Shown piece by piece: positions 6,279-13,678 of a stretch of 13,678 nucleotides of DNA. Under the pieces are notes generated by a model. The model was not told where the DNA came from. It did not search any database and saw only the letters and a program-made list of their open reading frames with translations. The translations under genes were made by a program, and so were the position numbers. The stretch spans positions 1 through 13,678 of the forward strand of contig CBDUCN010000117.1 in NCBI GenBank assembly GCA_965365655.1, written 5' to 3'. The stretch's first letter is position 1; every line of letters starts with the position of its first letter. The DNA comes from JBFHNV01 sp965365655. Lineage in GTDB: Bacteria; Pseudomonadota; Gammaproteobacteria; HK1.

Positions 6279-7154
6279 ATGACTGCCTACCGGCCCACGA
6301 TGACCGACGCCGGGCTCGCGCCGACCCACGCGGTGCAGGCGGTGGACGAGTTCGGCGAGAGCCGGGATCTGCACGTCGCCGGCGAGTTCCCGCTGACCAT
6401 CAAGGTGGACGGGCGCGAGATCGTCACGCTGATGACGCTCGGCACGCACCCGGAGCTGCTGACGCTCGGCTGGCTGCGCAACCAGCGCATGCTCGAGCGC
6501 CTCGAGGACATCGCGTCGGTGGAGGTGGACTGGGACCGCGAGCAGGTGCAGGTCACGACGACCCACGGCCGCGGCATCGCCGACGTCGAGGAGCGCACGA
6601 AGCACCGGACCGTGACCACCGGCTGCGGCCAGGGCACGGTGTACTCGTGCACGCTGAACGAGCTCTACGAGATGCGGGTGCCGGAGATCCGCCTCGCGCA
6701 GTCCGGCATCTACGACCTGCTGCGCAACATCGCCGCGTACAACGAGATCTACAAGCAGGCCGGCGCGGTGCACGGCTGCGCGCTGTGCCACGGCACCGAG
6801 ATCCTGACCTTCGTCGAGGACGTGGGCCGCCACAACGCGGCGGACGCGATCAGCGGCATGATGTGGCTGGACGGCATCGACGGCGGCGACAAGGTGTTCT
6901 ACACCACCGGGCGCCTGACCTCGGAGATCGTCATGAAGGCGGCACTGATGGGGATCCCGGCGCTGCTCTCGCGCTCCGGCGTCACGCACATGGGCCTCGA
7001 GCTCGCGCAGGACCTCGGGCTGGTGATGATCGCACGCGCGAAGGGCAGGCACTTCCTCGTCTACAACGGCGCGCCGCAGGTGGACTTCGACCGCCCGCCG
7101 CCGCCGAAGCCGCGCTCCGAGCCGCGCAGGTCGCGCGAGGACGCGCCGGCGTAG
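6279..7154 (+). CDS. fdhD: Formate dehydrogenase accessory sulfurtransferase FdhD
   Basis: Transfers sulfur from a cysteine desulfurase to the Moco of formate dehydrogenase, without which the enzyme is inactive; cytoplasmic. 291 residues. Seen: GEFPLTIKVDG near residues 35-45, LTLGWLRNQ (61-69), TTGCGQGT (113-120), then GAVHGCALCHG (162-172) followed by the family hallmark VEDVGRHNAADAISG (179-193), and TTGRLTSEIVMKAA and LLSRSGVTHMGLELA. The cysteine pattern is unusual (C116 without a partner two residues on; CxxC at 167-170). A Pro/Arg-rich C-terminal tail (271-291) looks disordered. It follows moaA by 19 bases. ATG 6300 is an alternative start. Confidence 0.95.
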   Translation: MTAYRPTMTDAGLAPTHAVQAVDEFGESRDLHVAGEFPLTIKVDGREIVTLMTLGTHPELLTLGWLRNQRMLERLEDIASVEVDWDREQVQVTTTHGRGIADVEERTKHRTVTTGCGQGTVYSCTLNELYEMRVPEIRLAQSGIYDLLRNIAAYNEIYKQAGAVHGCALCHGTEILTFVEDVGRHNAADAISGMMWLDGIDGGDKVFYTTGRLTSEIVMKAALMGIPALLSRSGVTHMGLELAQDLGLVMIARAKGRHFLVYNGAPQVDFDRPPPPKPRSEPRRSREDAPA

Positions 7155-7162
7155 GCGCGGCC

Positions 7163-7197
7163 CCGCCGCACGCGGCGGCGCCGGCATCGCGCCGGCG
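7163..7197 (+). other. Two adjacent GC hairpins between fdhD and the HTH-PBP gene
   Basis: CCGCCG-CACG-CGGCGG (7163-7178) and CGCCGGC-ATCGC-GCCGGCG (7179-7197) lie back to back in the 80-base gap. Neither is followed by a T run, so rho-independent termination is not supported. They may modulate read-through or be chance structures in GC-rich DNA. Confidence 0.3.
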
Positions 7198-7234
7198 ACG
7201 CATCCGCATCACGACCGAGCGATCCGATTCCACG

Positions 7235-8155
7235 ATGGCCGCCCACACCCGCCCCGCCGCCGGCGACGCGCCACGCTTCATGAGCGTGCGCGAGGTCGCG
7301 GACTACCTCGGGATCAACGAGAAGAAGGTCTACGCGCTGGCCGCCGAGGGCAGGATCCCCGGCACCAAGGTCACCGGCAAGTGGCTGTTCCCGCGCGACC
7401 TGGTGGACCAGTGGCTGACGCGCTCCAGCCACGGCGGCGTGTTCACCGACCGGCTGGTGATCGCGGGCGCCGACGACCCGCTGATCGCGCGCCTCGTGAG
7501 CACGCTGTGCGCGTCCATGGAGGGGCGCGCGCTGGTCGCGTACGCGCCCACCGGCACCCGCCTCGGCCTGTCGCTGCTGGGCGCCGAGCGCTGCGACGCC
7601 GCGCTGCTGCACTGGGGCCCGGTGGACGAGAGCGGGCTGCGCCACCCCGGCCTGCTGCGCGGCTTCGCGGAGCACGGCGGCTGGGTGCTGGTGCGCGCGT
7701 TTCGCCGCGAGCAGGGCCTGATGCTGGCGCCCGGCGTGGACGGCGGCGACGACGCGGGCGCGCTGCTGCGCCGCGGGCTGCGCGTCGCCGCGCGCGAGCC
7801 CGGCTCCGGCACCGGGCGCTTCTTCGACGAGGCCGCCGGCGCGGCGGGCGTTGATCCCGAGCGGCTCGCGCTCACCGTGCGCGTGCGCACCGACCGCGAG
7901 GCCGCGGAGGCACTACGGCGCGGCGACGCCGATCTCGCGCCGGCGAGCCGCGCCGCGGCGACCGAGGCGGGCCTCGGCTTCGTGTCCACCGGCTGGGAGG
8001 CGGTGGACCTCGCGCTGCCGCGGGGGCTTTACTTCCGCACCCTGCTGCAGCGGGTGCTGGACACGCTGAAGGACGACGACACCTTCCTGCTCGCGGAACG
8101 CCTCGGGGGCTACGACTTCCCGGACAGCGGGCGGCTGGTGTGGGCGCCGGAGTAG
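7235..8155 (+). CDS. Helix-turn-helix regulator with PBP-like (molybdate-binding type) domain
   Basis: 306 residues. An N-terminal excisionase/MerR-like winged helix (residues about 15-62: FMSVREVADYLGINEKKVYAL, then GRIPGTKVTGKWLFPRDLVDQWL) is fused to a periplasmic-binding-protein-like domain (about 72-300) with the REPGSGTGRFFDE loop (187-199) and GDADLAPASRAAA (230-242), as in COG1910-type proteins. No signal peptide, so the binding domain senses a ligand in the cytoplasm. Family knowledge suggests molybdate, tungstate or a related oxyanion; this is inference. It is third after moaA and fdhD, a natural place for a Moco or molybdate sensor. ATG 7280 (residue 16) is an alternative start. 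It converges on the DUF6494 gene with 16 bases between stops. Confidence 0.88.
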   Translation: MAAHTRPAAGDAPRFMSVREVADYLGINEKKVYALAAEGRIPGTKVTGKWLFPRDLVDQWLTRSSHGGVFTDRLVIAGADDPLIARLVSTLCASMEGRALVAYAPTGTRLGLSLLGAERCDAALLHWGPVDESGLRHPGLLRGFAEHGGWVLVRAFRREQGLMLAPGVDGGDDAGALLRRGLRVAAREPGSGTGRFFDEAAGAAGVDPERLALTVRVRTDREAAEALRRGDADLAPASRAAATEAGLGFVSTGWEAVDLALPRGLYFRTLLQRVLDTLKDDDTFLLAERLGGYDFPDSGRLVWAPE

Positions 8156-8171
8156 GCCTCGCGCGGCGGCC

Positions 8172-8378
8172 TCACCCGAGCCCGATGTCGTCCTCGATCT
8201 CCACCGTCAGATCGAGCTCCGCGACGCGCAGCGTCATCGTCGCGCGCACCTTCTCGGTGCCGGCCAGCGTGCCGGCCTGCTCCGCGGCGCGCACCGCAGC
8301 CTCGATCTCGCGCTGCGAGGTGATGCCCACCTTCTTCAGGAACTTGCGCAGCTGCATGTTGAAGGTGTCTTCGTTCAT
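8172..8378 (-). CDS. Small DUF6494 family protein
   Basis: 68 residues: MNEDTFNMQLRKFLKKVGIT at the start, then SQREIEAAVRAAEQ and a beta-rich C terminus ending TVEIEDDIGLG. This matches the short DUF6494 family, whose function is unknown. There is no signal peptide or membrane segment. A GAGG ribosome site lies just before ATG 8378. It follows the histidine kinase gene by 67 bases on the same strand and may be co-transcribed with it. Confidence 0.8.
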   Translation of the reverse strand: MNEDTFNMQLRKFLKKVGITSQREIEAAVRAAEQAGTLAGTEKVRATMTLRVAELDLTVEIEDDIGLG

Positions 8379-8445
8379 GGGGACCTCGGCTCGGGTGAAG
8401 GCGGAGACGACAGTGTAGAGGCGCGCCGGGCGCGGCAGGAATGCC

Positions 8446-10482
8446 TCAGGCCGCGTCCTCGCTGCGCACCGGCTCGCTGAGCAGGAACACCTCGAAGCAC
8501 GCCCCCTCCCCCGGGCGCGAGCGCACGCGAACGTCGCCTCCGTAGCCCTGCACGATGCCGTAGCTGACGCTCAGGCCGAGCCCCGTGCCGCGCGCCCCCT
8601 TGGTCGTGAAGAACGGGTCGAACACCCGCGACAGGTGCTCCGCCGCGATGCCCTCGCCGCGGTCGGTGACCGACAGCGCGACCCCGCGGTCGTCCCAGTC
8701 CCGCGTCGCGAGGGTGACCACGCCGTCCCGCGGCGACGCCTGCACCGCGTTCACCAGCAGGTTCACCATCACCTGCTGCAGCTCGTGGGGGTCGATGGCC
8801 ACGGGATTGCGCGCGTCGTCGCGCACCTCGATGCGCACGCCGCAGGACTGCGCCTCGTGCTCCACGACGGCCAGCGTGTCCGCGATCAGCCGGCGCATGT
8901 CCACCGGCCCGGGGCGCTCGGCCGCACGCGCCGGGCGCGAGTAGCGCAGCAGGTTGTCGACGATGGTGTGGATGCGGCGCACCTGGTCCAGCACCAGCTC
9001 GACCTCGGTGTCCACCGCGTCCGCCGACGGCCCGAGGAGCTGGCGCATCACCTCCAGGTTGCCCTGGATGATCGCGATCGGGTTGTTGATCTCGTGCGCG
9101 ACGCCCGCGGTCACCTCGCCCAGCGCGGCCAGCTTCTCGGCCGCGACGAGCTGGCGGCGCGCGGTCCGCAGCAGCGCCACCGTTTCCTCCAGGCGCCGGT
9201 TCTTGTCGCGCAGCTCCGCGGTGCGCGACTCCACCGTGGCCTCCAGGCGATCCGCCGCGCGGCGCACCTCGTCGTTGCGCAGCTTCAGCAGATCCAGGGT
9301 CTCGTCGAACTGGCGCGCGAGCTCGCCCAGCTCGTCGCGCGTGCCGACGTCGCCGATGCGCCGGTCGCGCCCGGCGCGCAGGTCGCGCGCGACCGCGGCC
9401 ATCTGCTCGATGGGGCGCGCGATGGCCCGCGCGCCCACCACCGCGACCGCGCCGGCCAGCAGCACGCCCAGCAGCAGCATCGCCGCGACGATGGCCACCG
9501 TGCGCAGGTAGGCGTCCCGGAACGGCGCCTCCAGGAAGCCCGCGTAGAGCATGCCGACGCGGCGCCCGGCCACGTCCACGATGGGCTCGTACGCGGAGAT
9601 GTACCAGTCGTTGACGACGAAGGCGCGGTTGACGAAGGTCTCGCCGCGCCCGAGCACGCTGTCGCGAACCTCCTGCGACACCCGCGTCCCGAGCGCGCGC
9701 TCGCCCGGCTCCAGCGGCACGTTGGTGCTGATCCGCACGTCGTCCAGGAACACCGTGACGGTGCCGCGGCTGCCCTCCGGCAGCGAGCCCGGGCCGTACA
9801 CCAGGTCGCGCACCGCGTCGACGAGCTGGAAGTCCTTGTTGATGACCACGCCCCCGTCGAGCAGCGCGACGAGGGTGCCCTTGGTGTCGCGCACCGGCGC
9901 CACCGCGCGCACGACCAGCGCGCGGTCCTCCTGCGCGCGATCGGTGGGCGCCGCGCGCGGCGTCGGCACCAGCGCGAGGCGCACCCGCTCCGCGAGGCCC
10001 GGCGCCTGCGCGGCGAGCTCGTCCGCGCCGTGTATCTCCAGGCCCACGAACGGCGCGCCCACCGTCACCGCCTGCTGGCGCAGCAGGCTGCGCCGGCTCG
10101 CGCCCTGCTCGTCGGTCAGGATCCAGCGCCCCTGCAGATCCGTCACGTGCACGAAGTCGAAGCCGGTCGTGCCGCGCACCGTCGCGAGCTGGTCCTGCAC
10201 CCGGGCGGCGTCGCCGTCGCGGAACGCGGTGTAGAACGCGTACGACGCGGTGAGCCGCTCCAGCTCGTGCAGGTAGTCGCGCTGCAGGCGCACGAACGCG
10301 TCGTGCGCGACCACGAGGTCGGTGTTCACACGGTGCAGAAGCTGCTCGCGGTTGAAGCCATGGCTCCACAGCACGGCGAAGCCCACCGTGGCCGGCGCCA
10401 CGAGCAGGATCGGGAACAGCACCAGTACCAGCAGCTTGGTGCGCAGGCTGCCCCGCAGCCGGCTGCGCAGCGTGGCCAGCAT
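8446..10482 (-). CDS. Membrane sensor histidine kinase with extracytoplasmic Cache-type domain
   Basis: 678 residues. TM1 (about 17-39), a 285-residue periplasmic region, TM2 (about 328-350), HAMP (about 351-403), a coiled coil, then HisKA with the phosphoacceptor H463 in VAHEINNP, and an HATPase domain with N574 and N578 (N box), DRGEG (607-611), FDPFFTTK (621-628) and GTGLGLS (632-638). The periplasmic part has ISTNVPL, GTRVSQEV and NRAFVVNDWYISAYEPI followed by GMLYAGF, as in Cache_3/Cache_2-type sensors of small ligands; the ligand here is unknown. ATG 10482 is chosen because TM1 then follows a short basic leader; upstream codons are Arg/Pro-rich. It starts 16 bases after the response regulator stop, so the two form a cognate pair. 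Confidence 0.93.
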   Translation of the reverse strand: MLATLRSRLRGSLRTKLLVLVLFPILLVAPATVGFAVLWSHGFNREQLLHRVNTDLVVAHDAFVRLQRDYLHELERLTASYAFYTAFRDGDAARVQDQLATVRGTTGFDFVHVTDLQGRWILTDEQGASRRSLLRQQAVTVGAPFVGLEIHGADELAAQAPGLAERVRLALVPTPRAAPTDRAQEDRALVVRAVAPVRDTKGTLVALLDGGVVINKDFQLVDAVRDLVYGPGSLPEGSRGTVTVFLDDVRISTNVPLEPGERALGTRVSQEVRDSVLGRGETFVNRAFVVNDWYISAYEPIVDVAGRRVGMLYAGFLEAPFRDAYLRTVAIVAAMLLLGVLLAGAVAVVGARAIARPIEQMAAVARDLRAGRDRRIGDVGTRDELGELARQFDETLDLLKLRNDEVRRAADRLEATVESRTAELRDKNRRLEETVALLRTARRQLVAAEKLAALGEVTAGVAHEINNPIAIIQGNLEVMRQLLGPSADAVDTEVELVLDQVRRIHTIVDNLLRYSRPARAAERPGPVDMRRLIADTLAVVEHEAQSCGVRIEVRDDARNPVAIDPHELQQVMVNLLVNAVQASPRDGVVTLATRDWDDRGVALSVTDRGEGIAAEHLSRVFDPFFTTKGARGTGLGLSVSYGIVQGYGGDVRVRSRPGEGACFEVFLLSEPVRSEDAA

Positions 10483-10498
10483 CAGCGGGCCCGGCGGA

Positions 10499-11902
<1,404 letters not shown>

Positions 11903-11912
11903 CTGGATCCTC

Positions 11913-11928
11913 CGCAATGACCGTGCCG
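11913..11928 (-). promoter_or_regulatory. Predicted sigma-54 promoter of the response regulator
   Basis: Minus strand CGGCACG-GTCA-TTGCG. The GG (11927-11926) and GC (11915-11914) are exactly 10 bases apart, and the GGCACG and TTGC cores are perfect. A problem: the predicted start of transcription falls at about 11902, on the ATG itself, which would exclude the GGAGGA ribosome site at 11913-11908 from the message. Either the transcript is leaderless, the translation start is further in, or the match is fortuitous. The palindrome at 11960-11974 is about 65 bases upstream. Confidence 0.5.
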
Positions 11929-11959
11929 GCCCGTTCTCGCGCGGGCCTTCGGCGCCTGC

Positions 11960-11974
11960 GCGACAAAAAGTCGC
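11960..11974. promoter_or_regulatory. Palindromic operator, copy 3 (response regulator/mobA divergent region)
   Basis: GCGACAAAAAGTCGC, a perfect inverted repeat with 5-base arms around an A5 core. It lies 58 bases upstream of the response regulator ATG and 120 bases upstream of mobA. It shares GACAAAA-N-GTC with copies at 1938 and 5123; the arm base that is G or C in the other copies is changed symmetrically here (GCGAC/GTCGC versus GGGAC/GTCCC). Confidence 0.65.
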
Positions 11975-11990
11975 ACCGGTGCCGCTTGCG

Positions 11991-12007
11991 TGGGTCATGT
12001 TAACCCA
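11991..12007. promoter_or_regulatory. Inverted repeat upstream of mobA
   Basis: TGGGT-N7-ACCCA, with one further matching A/T pair inside (GGGTnA...TnACCC). It lies between the operator copy 3 and the mobA start, in a locally AT-richer patch. It could be a second binding site, but I do not recognise it and see no clear -35/-10 beside it. Confidence 0.3.
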
Positions 12008-12093
12008 TCGCCAGACCCGTTCGAGGGTGCCTGCAGGCCGCGGCGGCGGTCCGCGGACGGGTAAACTCCGCCCGTCCCGACACCGAGCACCGC

Positions 12094-12735
12094 GTGAACC
12101 CCGATCCACAGCACTCGCGCCCCGCCGGCGTCACCGGGCTGGTGCTCGCCGGCGGGCGCGCGCGGCGCATGGGCGGCACCGACAAGGGCCTCGTGCCGCT
12201 GGCGGGGCGCGCGATGGTGTGCTGGGTCAGCGAGGCCCTCGCCGCGCAGTGCGAGCAGGTGATGGTCAACGCGAACCGCAACGCCGATCGCTACCGGGAG
12301 CTCACCGGGCTCCCGGTGATCGCGGACACCGTGCCGGACTTCGCCGGCCCGCTTGCCGGCATGGCCAGCGGCCTCGCCGCGTGCGGCACCGGGCTGCTGG
12401 TCACCGCGCCCTGCGACTCGCCGCTGATCGCGCCCGACCTCGTCGCGCGCCTGCGCGCGGCGATGGAGGCCGAGGACGCCGACCTCGCGGTGGCCCACGA
12501 CGGCGAGCGCATGCAGCCCGTGTTCGCGCTGCTGCCCACCCGGCTGCTGGCCAGCCTGAACGGGTTCCTGCACCGGGGCGGGCGCAAGATCGACCGGTGG
12601 TACGCGGAGCAGCGCACCGCGCTGGCCTCGTTCGAGGACCGGCCGCGCATGTTCCTGAACGTCAACAGCCCCGACGAGCGGGACCGGCTGGAGGCGGAGC
12701 TCGCCGGCGGCCGCGGCGCGGAGTCGCGCGCATGA
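12094..12735 (+). CDS. mobA: Molybdenum cofactor guanylyltransferase MobA
   Basis: Attaches GMP from GTP to Mo-molybdopterin, giving the MGD cofactor of DMSO-reductase-family enzymes such as FdhA; cytoplasmic. 213 residues from a GTG start. Seen: LAGGRARRMGGTDKGL (18-33), the nucleotide-binding signature; DFAGPLAGM (82-90); TAPCDSP (104-110) with the metal-binding Asp; GGRKIDRWY (162-170); and FLNVNSPDE (187-195). The length is normal. There is no in-frame ATG before the signature, so GTG 12094 is the likely start. Its stop overlaps mobB by ATGA, and mobB overlaps moeA the same way, giving one translationally coupled mobA-mobB-moeA operon diverging from the response regulator. Confidence 0.96.
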   Translation: MNPDPQHSRPAGVTGLVLAGGRARRMGGTDKGLVPLAGRAMVCWVSEALAAQCEQVMVNANRNADRYRELTGLPVIADTVPDFAGPLAGMASGLAACGTGLLVTAPCDSPLIAPDLVARLRAAMEAEDADLAVAHDGERMQPVFALLPTRLLASLNGFLHRGGRKIDRWYAEQRTALASFEDRPRMFLNVNSPDERDRLEAELAGGRGAESRA

Positions 12736-13259
12736 GCGAGCCGACCCCCGCGGTGCTGGGCTTCGCGGCCTGGAGCGGCACCGGGAAGACCACGCTGCTG
12801 CGCCGCCTGATCCCGGTGCTGCGCGAGCGCGGGCTGCGCGTCGGGGTGCTCAAGCACGCGCACCACACCTTCGACGTGGACCATGCCGGAAAGGACAGCT
12901 TCGAGCTGCGCCACGCCGGCGCCGAGCGGGTGCTGGTCGCGTCGCGCCGGCGCTGGGCGCTGATGGTGGAGCAGCCGCGCGACGCCGAGCCGGCCCTGGC
13001 CGAGGTGCTCGGCTGCCTGCCGCCCGCCGGCCTGGACCTGATCCTCGTCGAGGGCTTCAAGCACGAGCGCTTCCCGAAGGTGGAGCTGCACCGCCCGGCC
13101 CTGGGCCGGCCGCTGCTCTACCCCGACGACCCGAGCATCGTCGCGGTGGCCGCCGACGCGGCGCTGTCGCCGGCACCGGCGCTGCCGCTGCTGGATCTGA
13201 ACGACGTGGACGCGGTCGCGGACTTCGTGCGCGACTTCGCGGCGGGCGCGACACGATGA
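12732..13259 (+). CDS. mobB: Molybdopterin-guanine dinucleotide biosynthesis adaptor MobB
   Basis: A small P-loop GTP-binding protein that assists MobA; not essential for MGD synthesis in model bacteria. 175 residues. Seen: Walker A AAWSGTGKTT (12-21), GVLKHAHHTFDVDHAGKDS (38-56), a family signature, and the Walker-B-like LILVEGFKHE (103-112). The start overlaps the mobA stop and the stop overlaps the moeA start, each as ATGA. The length is typical. Confidence 0.95.
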   Translation: MSEPTPAVLGFAAWSGTGKTTLLRRLIPVLRERGLRVGVLKHAHHTFDVDHAGKDSFELRHAGAERVLVASRRRWALMVEQPRDAEPALAEVLGCLPPAGLDLILVEGFKHERFPKVELHRPALGRPLLYPDDPSIVAVAADAALSPAPALPLLDLNDVDAVADFVRDFAAGATR

Positions 13260-13678
13260 GCGCCGGCGCACCCGCCGACGGCCGCATCGACCTGTGCTAC
13301 GAGGGCGACCCGGAGCTGCTGCCGGCGCACGAGGCGATGCGCCGCATCCTGGCGCACGTGCCGGTGATCGACGACGCCGAGCCGTGCGCGCTCGGCGACG
13401 CCCTCGCACGGGTGCTGGCCGCGGACGTCGAGTGCCCGCTCGACGTGCCGGGCCACACCAACTCGGCGGTGGACGGCTACGCCCTCGCGGGCGCCGACCT
13501 GCCGCGCGACGGCGTGCGCGAGCTGCGCGTCGCCGGCAGCGCGTTCGCCGGGCGCCCGTTCGCCGGGCGCGCCGGCCGCGGGGACTGCGTGCGCATCATG
13601 ACCGGGGCGGTGATGCCCGACGGCTGCGACACGGTGGTGATGCAGGAGCACGTGCACGCGGACGGCGAGCGCGTGCGC
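13256..13678 (+). CDS. moeA: Molybdopterin molybdenumtransferase MoeA, N-terminal part, cut by window edge
   Basis: Inserts molybdate into adenylated molybdopterin, the last step of Moco synthesis before MobA acts. The first 141 residues are present; the frame is open to the end of the window. Seen: DVPGHTNSAVDGYAL (63-77), corresponding to the conserved VP..xNSAMDGYA segment, and GDCVRIMTGAVMPDGCDTVV (109-128) followed by MQE, the family core. The first roughly 20 residues (to GDPELL) are an extra N-terminal stretch. ATG 13256 overlaps the mobB stop. Confidence 0.94.
   Translation, partial: MSAGAPADGRIDLCYEGDPELLPAHEAMRRILAHVPVIDDAEPCALGDALARVLAADVECPLDVPGHTNSAVDGYALAGADLPRDGVRELRVAGSAFAGRPFAGRAGRGDCVRIMTGAVMPDGCDTVVMQEHVHADGERVR

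Noticed and set aside
8156..8171. Bidirectional terminator between the HTH-PBP and DUF6494 genes
   Set aside because: Only a short GGCC/GGCC pairing and no T run; not enough to call.
13544..13570. Direct repeat TTCGCCGGGCGC in moeA
   Set aside because: It encodes FAGRPFAGR, which corresponds to the FAG-x-P-x-x-G segment normal in MoeA; the DNA repeat follows from the protein sequence.

Overview
This window is a formate dehydrogenase / molybdenum cofactor (Moco) locus from a very GC-rich Pseudomonadota bacterium, probably gamma- or betaproteobacterial. The basis is gene content: the TorD-like chaperone, small Tat protein, ferredoxin and DUF3305/DUF3306 set, beside MoaA, FdhD and MobA/MobB/MoeA. 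I cannot name the genus. Coding density is high. I see no insertion sequence, tRNA, rRNA or CRISPR array, and no gene-free stretch over 300 bases; the longest gap is about 200 bases.

Left part (1-5050, all minus strand, read right to left): DUF3305, DUF3306 and a multi-[4Fe-4S] protein overlap as one operon. After a 203-base gap comes a second unit: torD-like chaperone, small Tat-signal protein, and the first 266 codons of the catalytic formate dehydrogenase subunit (fdhA), which runs off the left edge. The middle (5219-8155, plus strand) holds moaA, fdhD and a one-domain HTH regulator fused to a PBP-like (molybdate-binding type) domain. Converging on these is a minus-strand block: sigma-54-type response regulator, membrane histidine kinase and a small DUF6494 protein. 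The right end (12094-13678, plus strand) is mobA-mobB-moeA with two ATGA overlaps; moeA runs off the right edge.

The parts fit together. MoaA, MoeA, MobA and MobB build and modify the cofactor. FdhD supplies the sulfur that activates it in FdhA. TorD-like chaperone and Tat signals handle folding and export. The iron-sulfur and DUF3305/DUF3306 proteins are probably electron-transfer or maturation partners.

The most interesting signal is regulatory. A short palindrome of the form GAC-AAAA(A/T)-GTC, flanked by C/G arms, occurs three times: upstream of torD-fdhA, between the divergent DUF3305 and moaA, and between the divergent response regulator and mobA. Its A/T core stands out in this GC-rich DNA. 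Two sites are followed by -24/-12 (sigma-54) promoter matches with exact GG-N10-GC spacing, one before torD and one before the response regulator itself. I infer that the two-component system encoded here controls the locus through this operator and autoregulates; this is testable but not proven by sequence alone.
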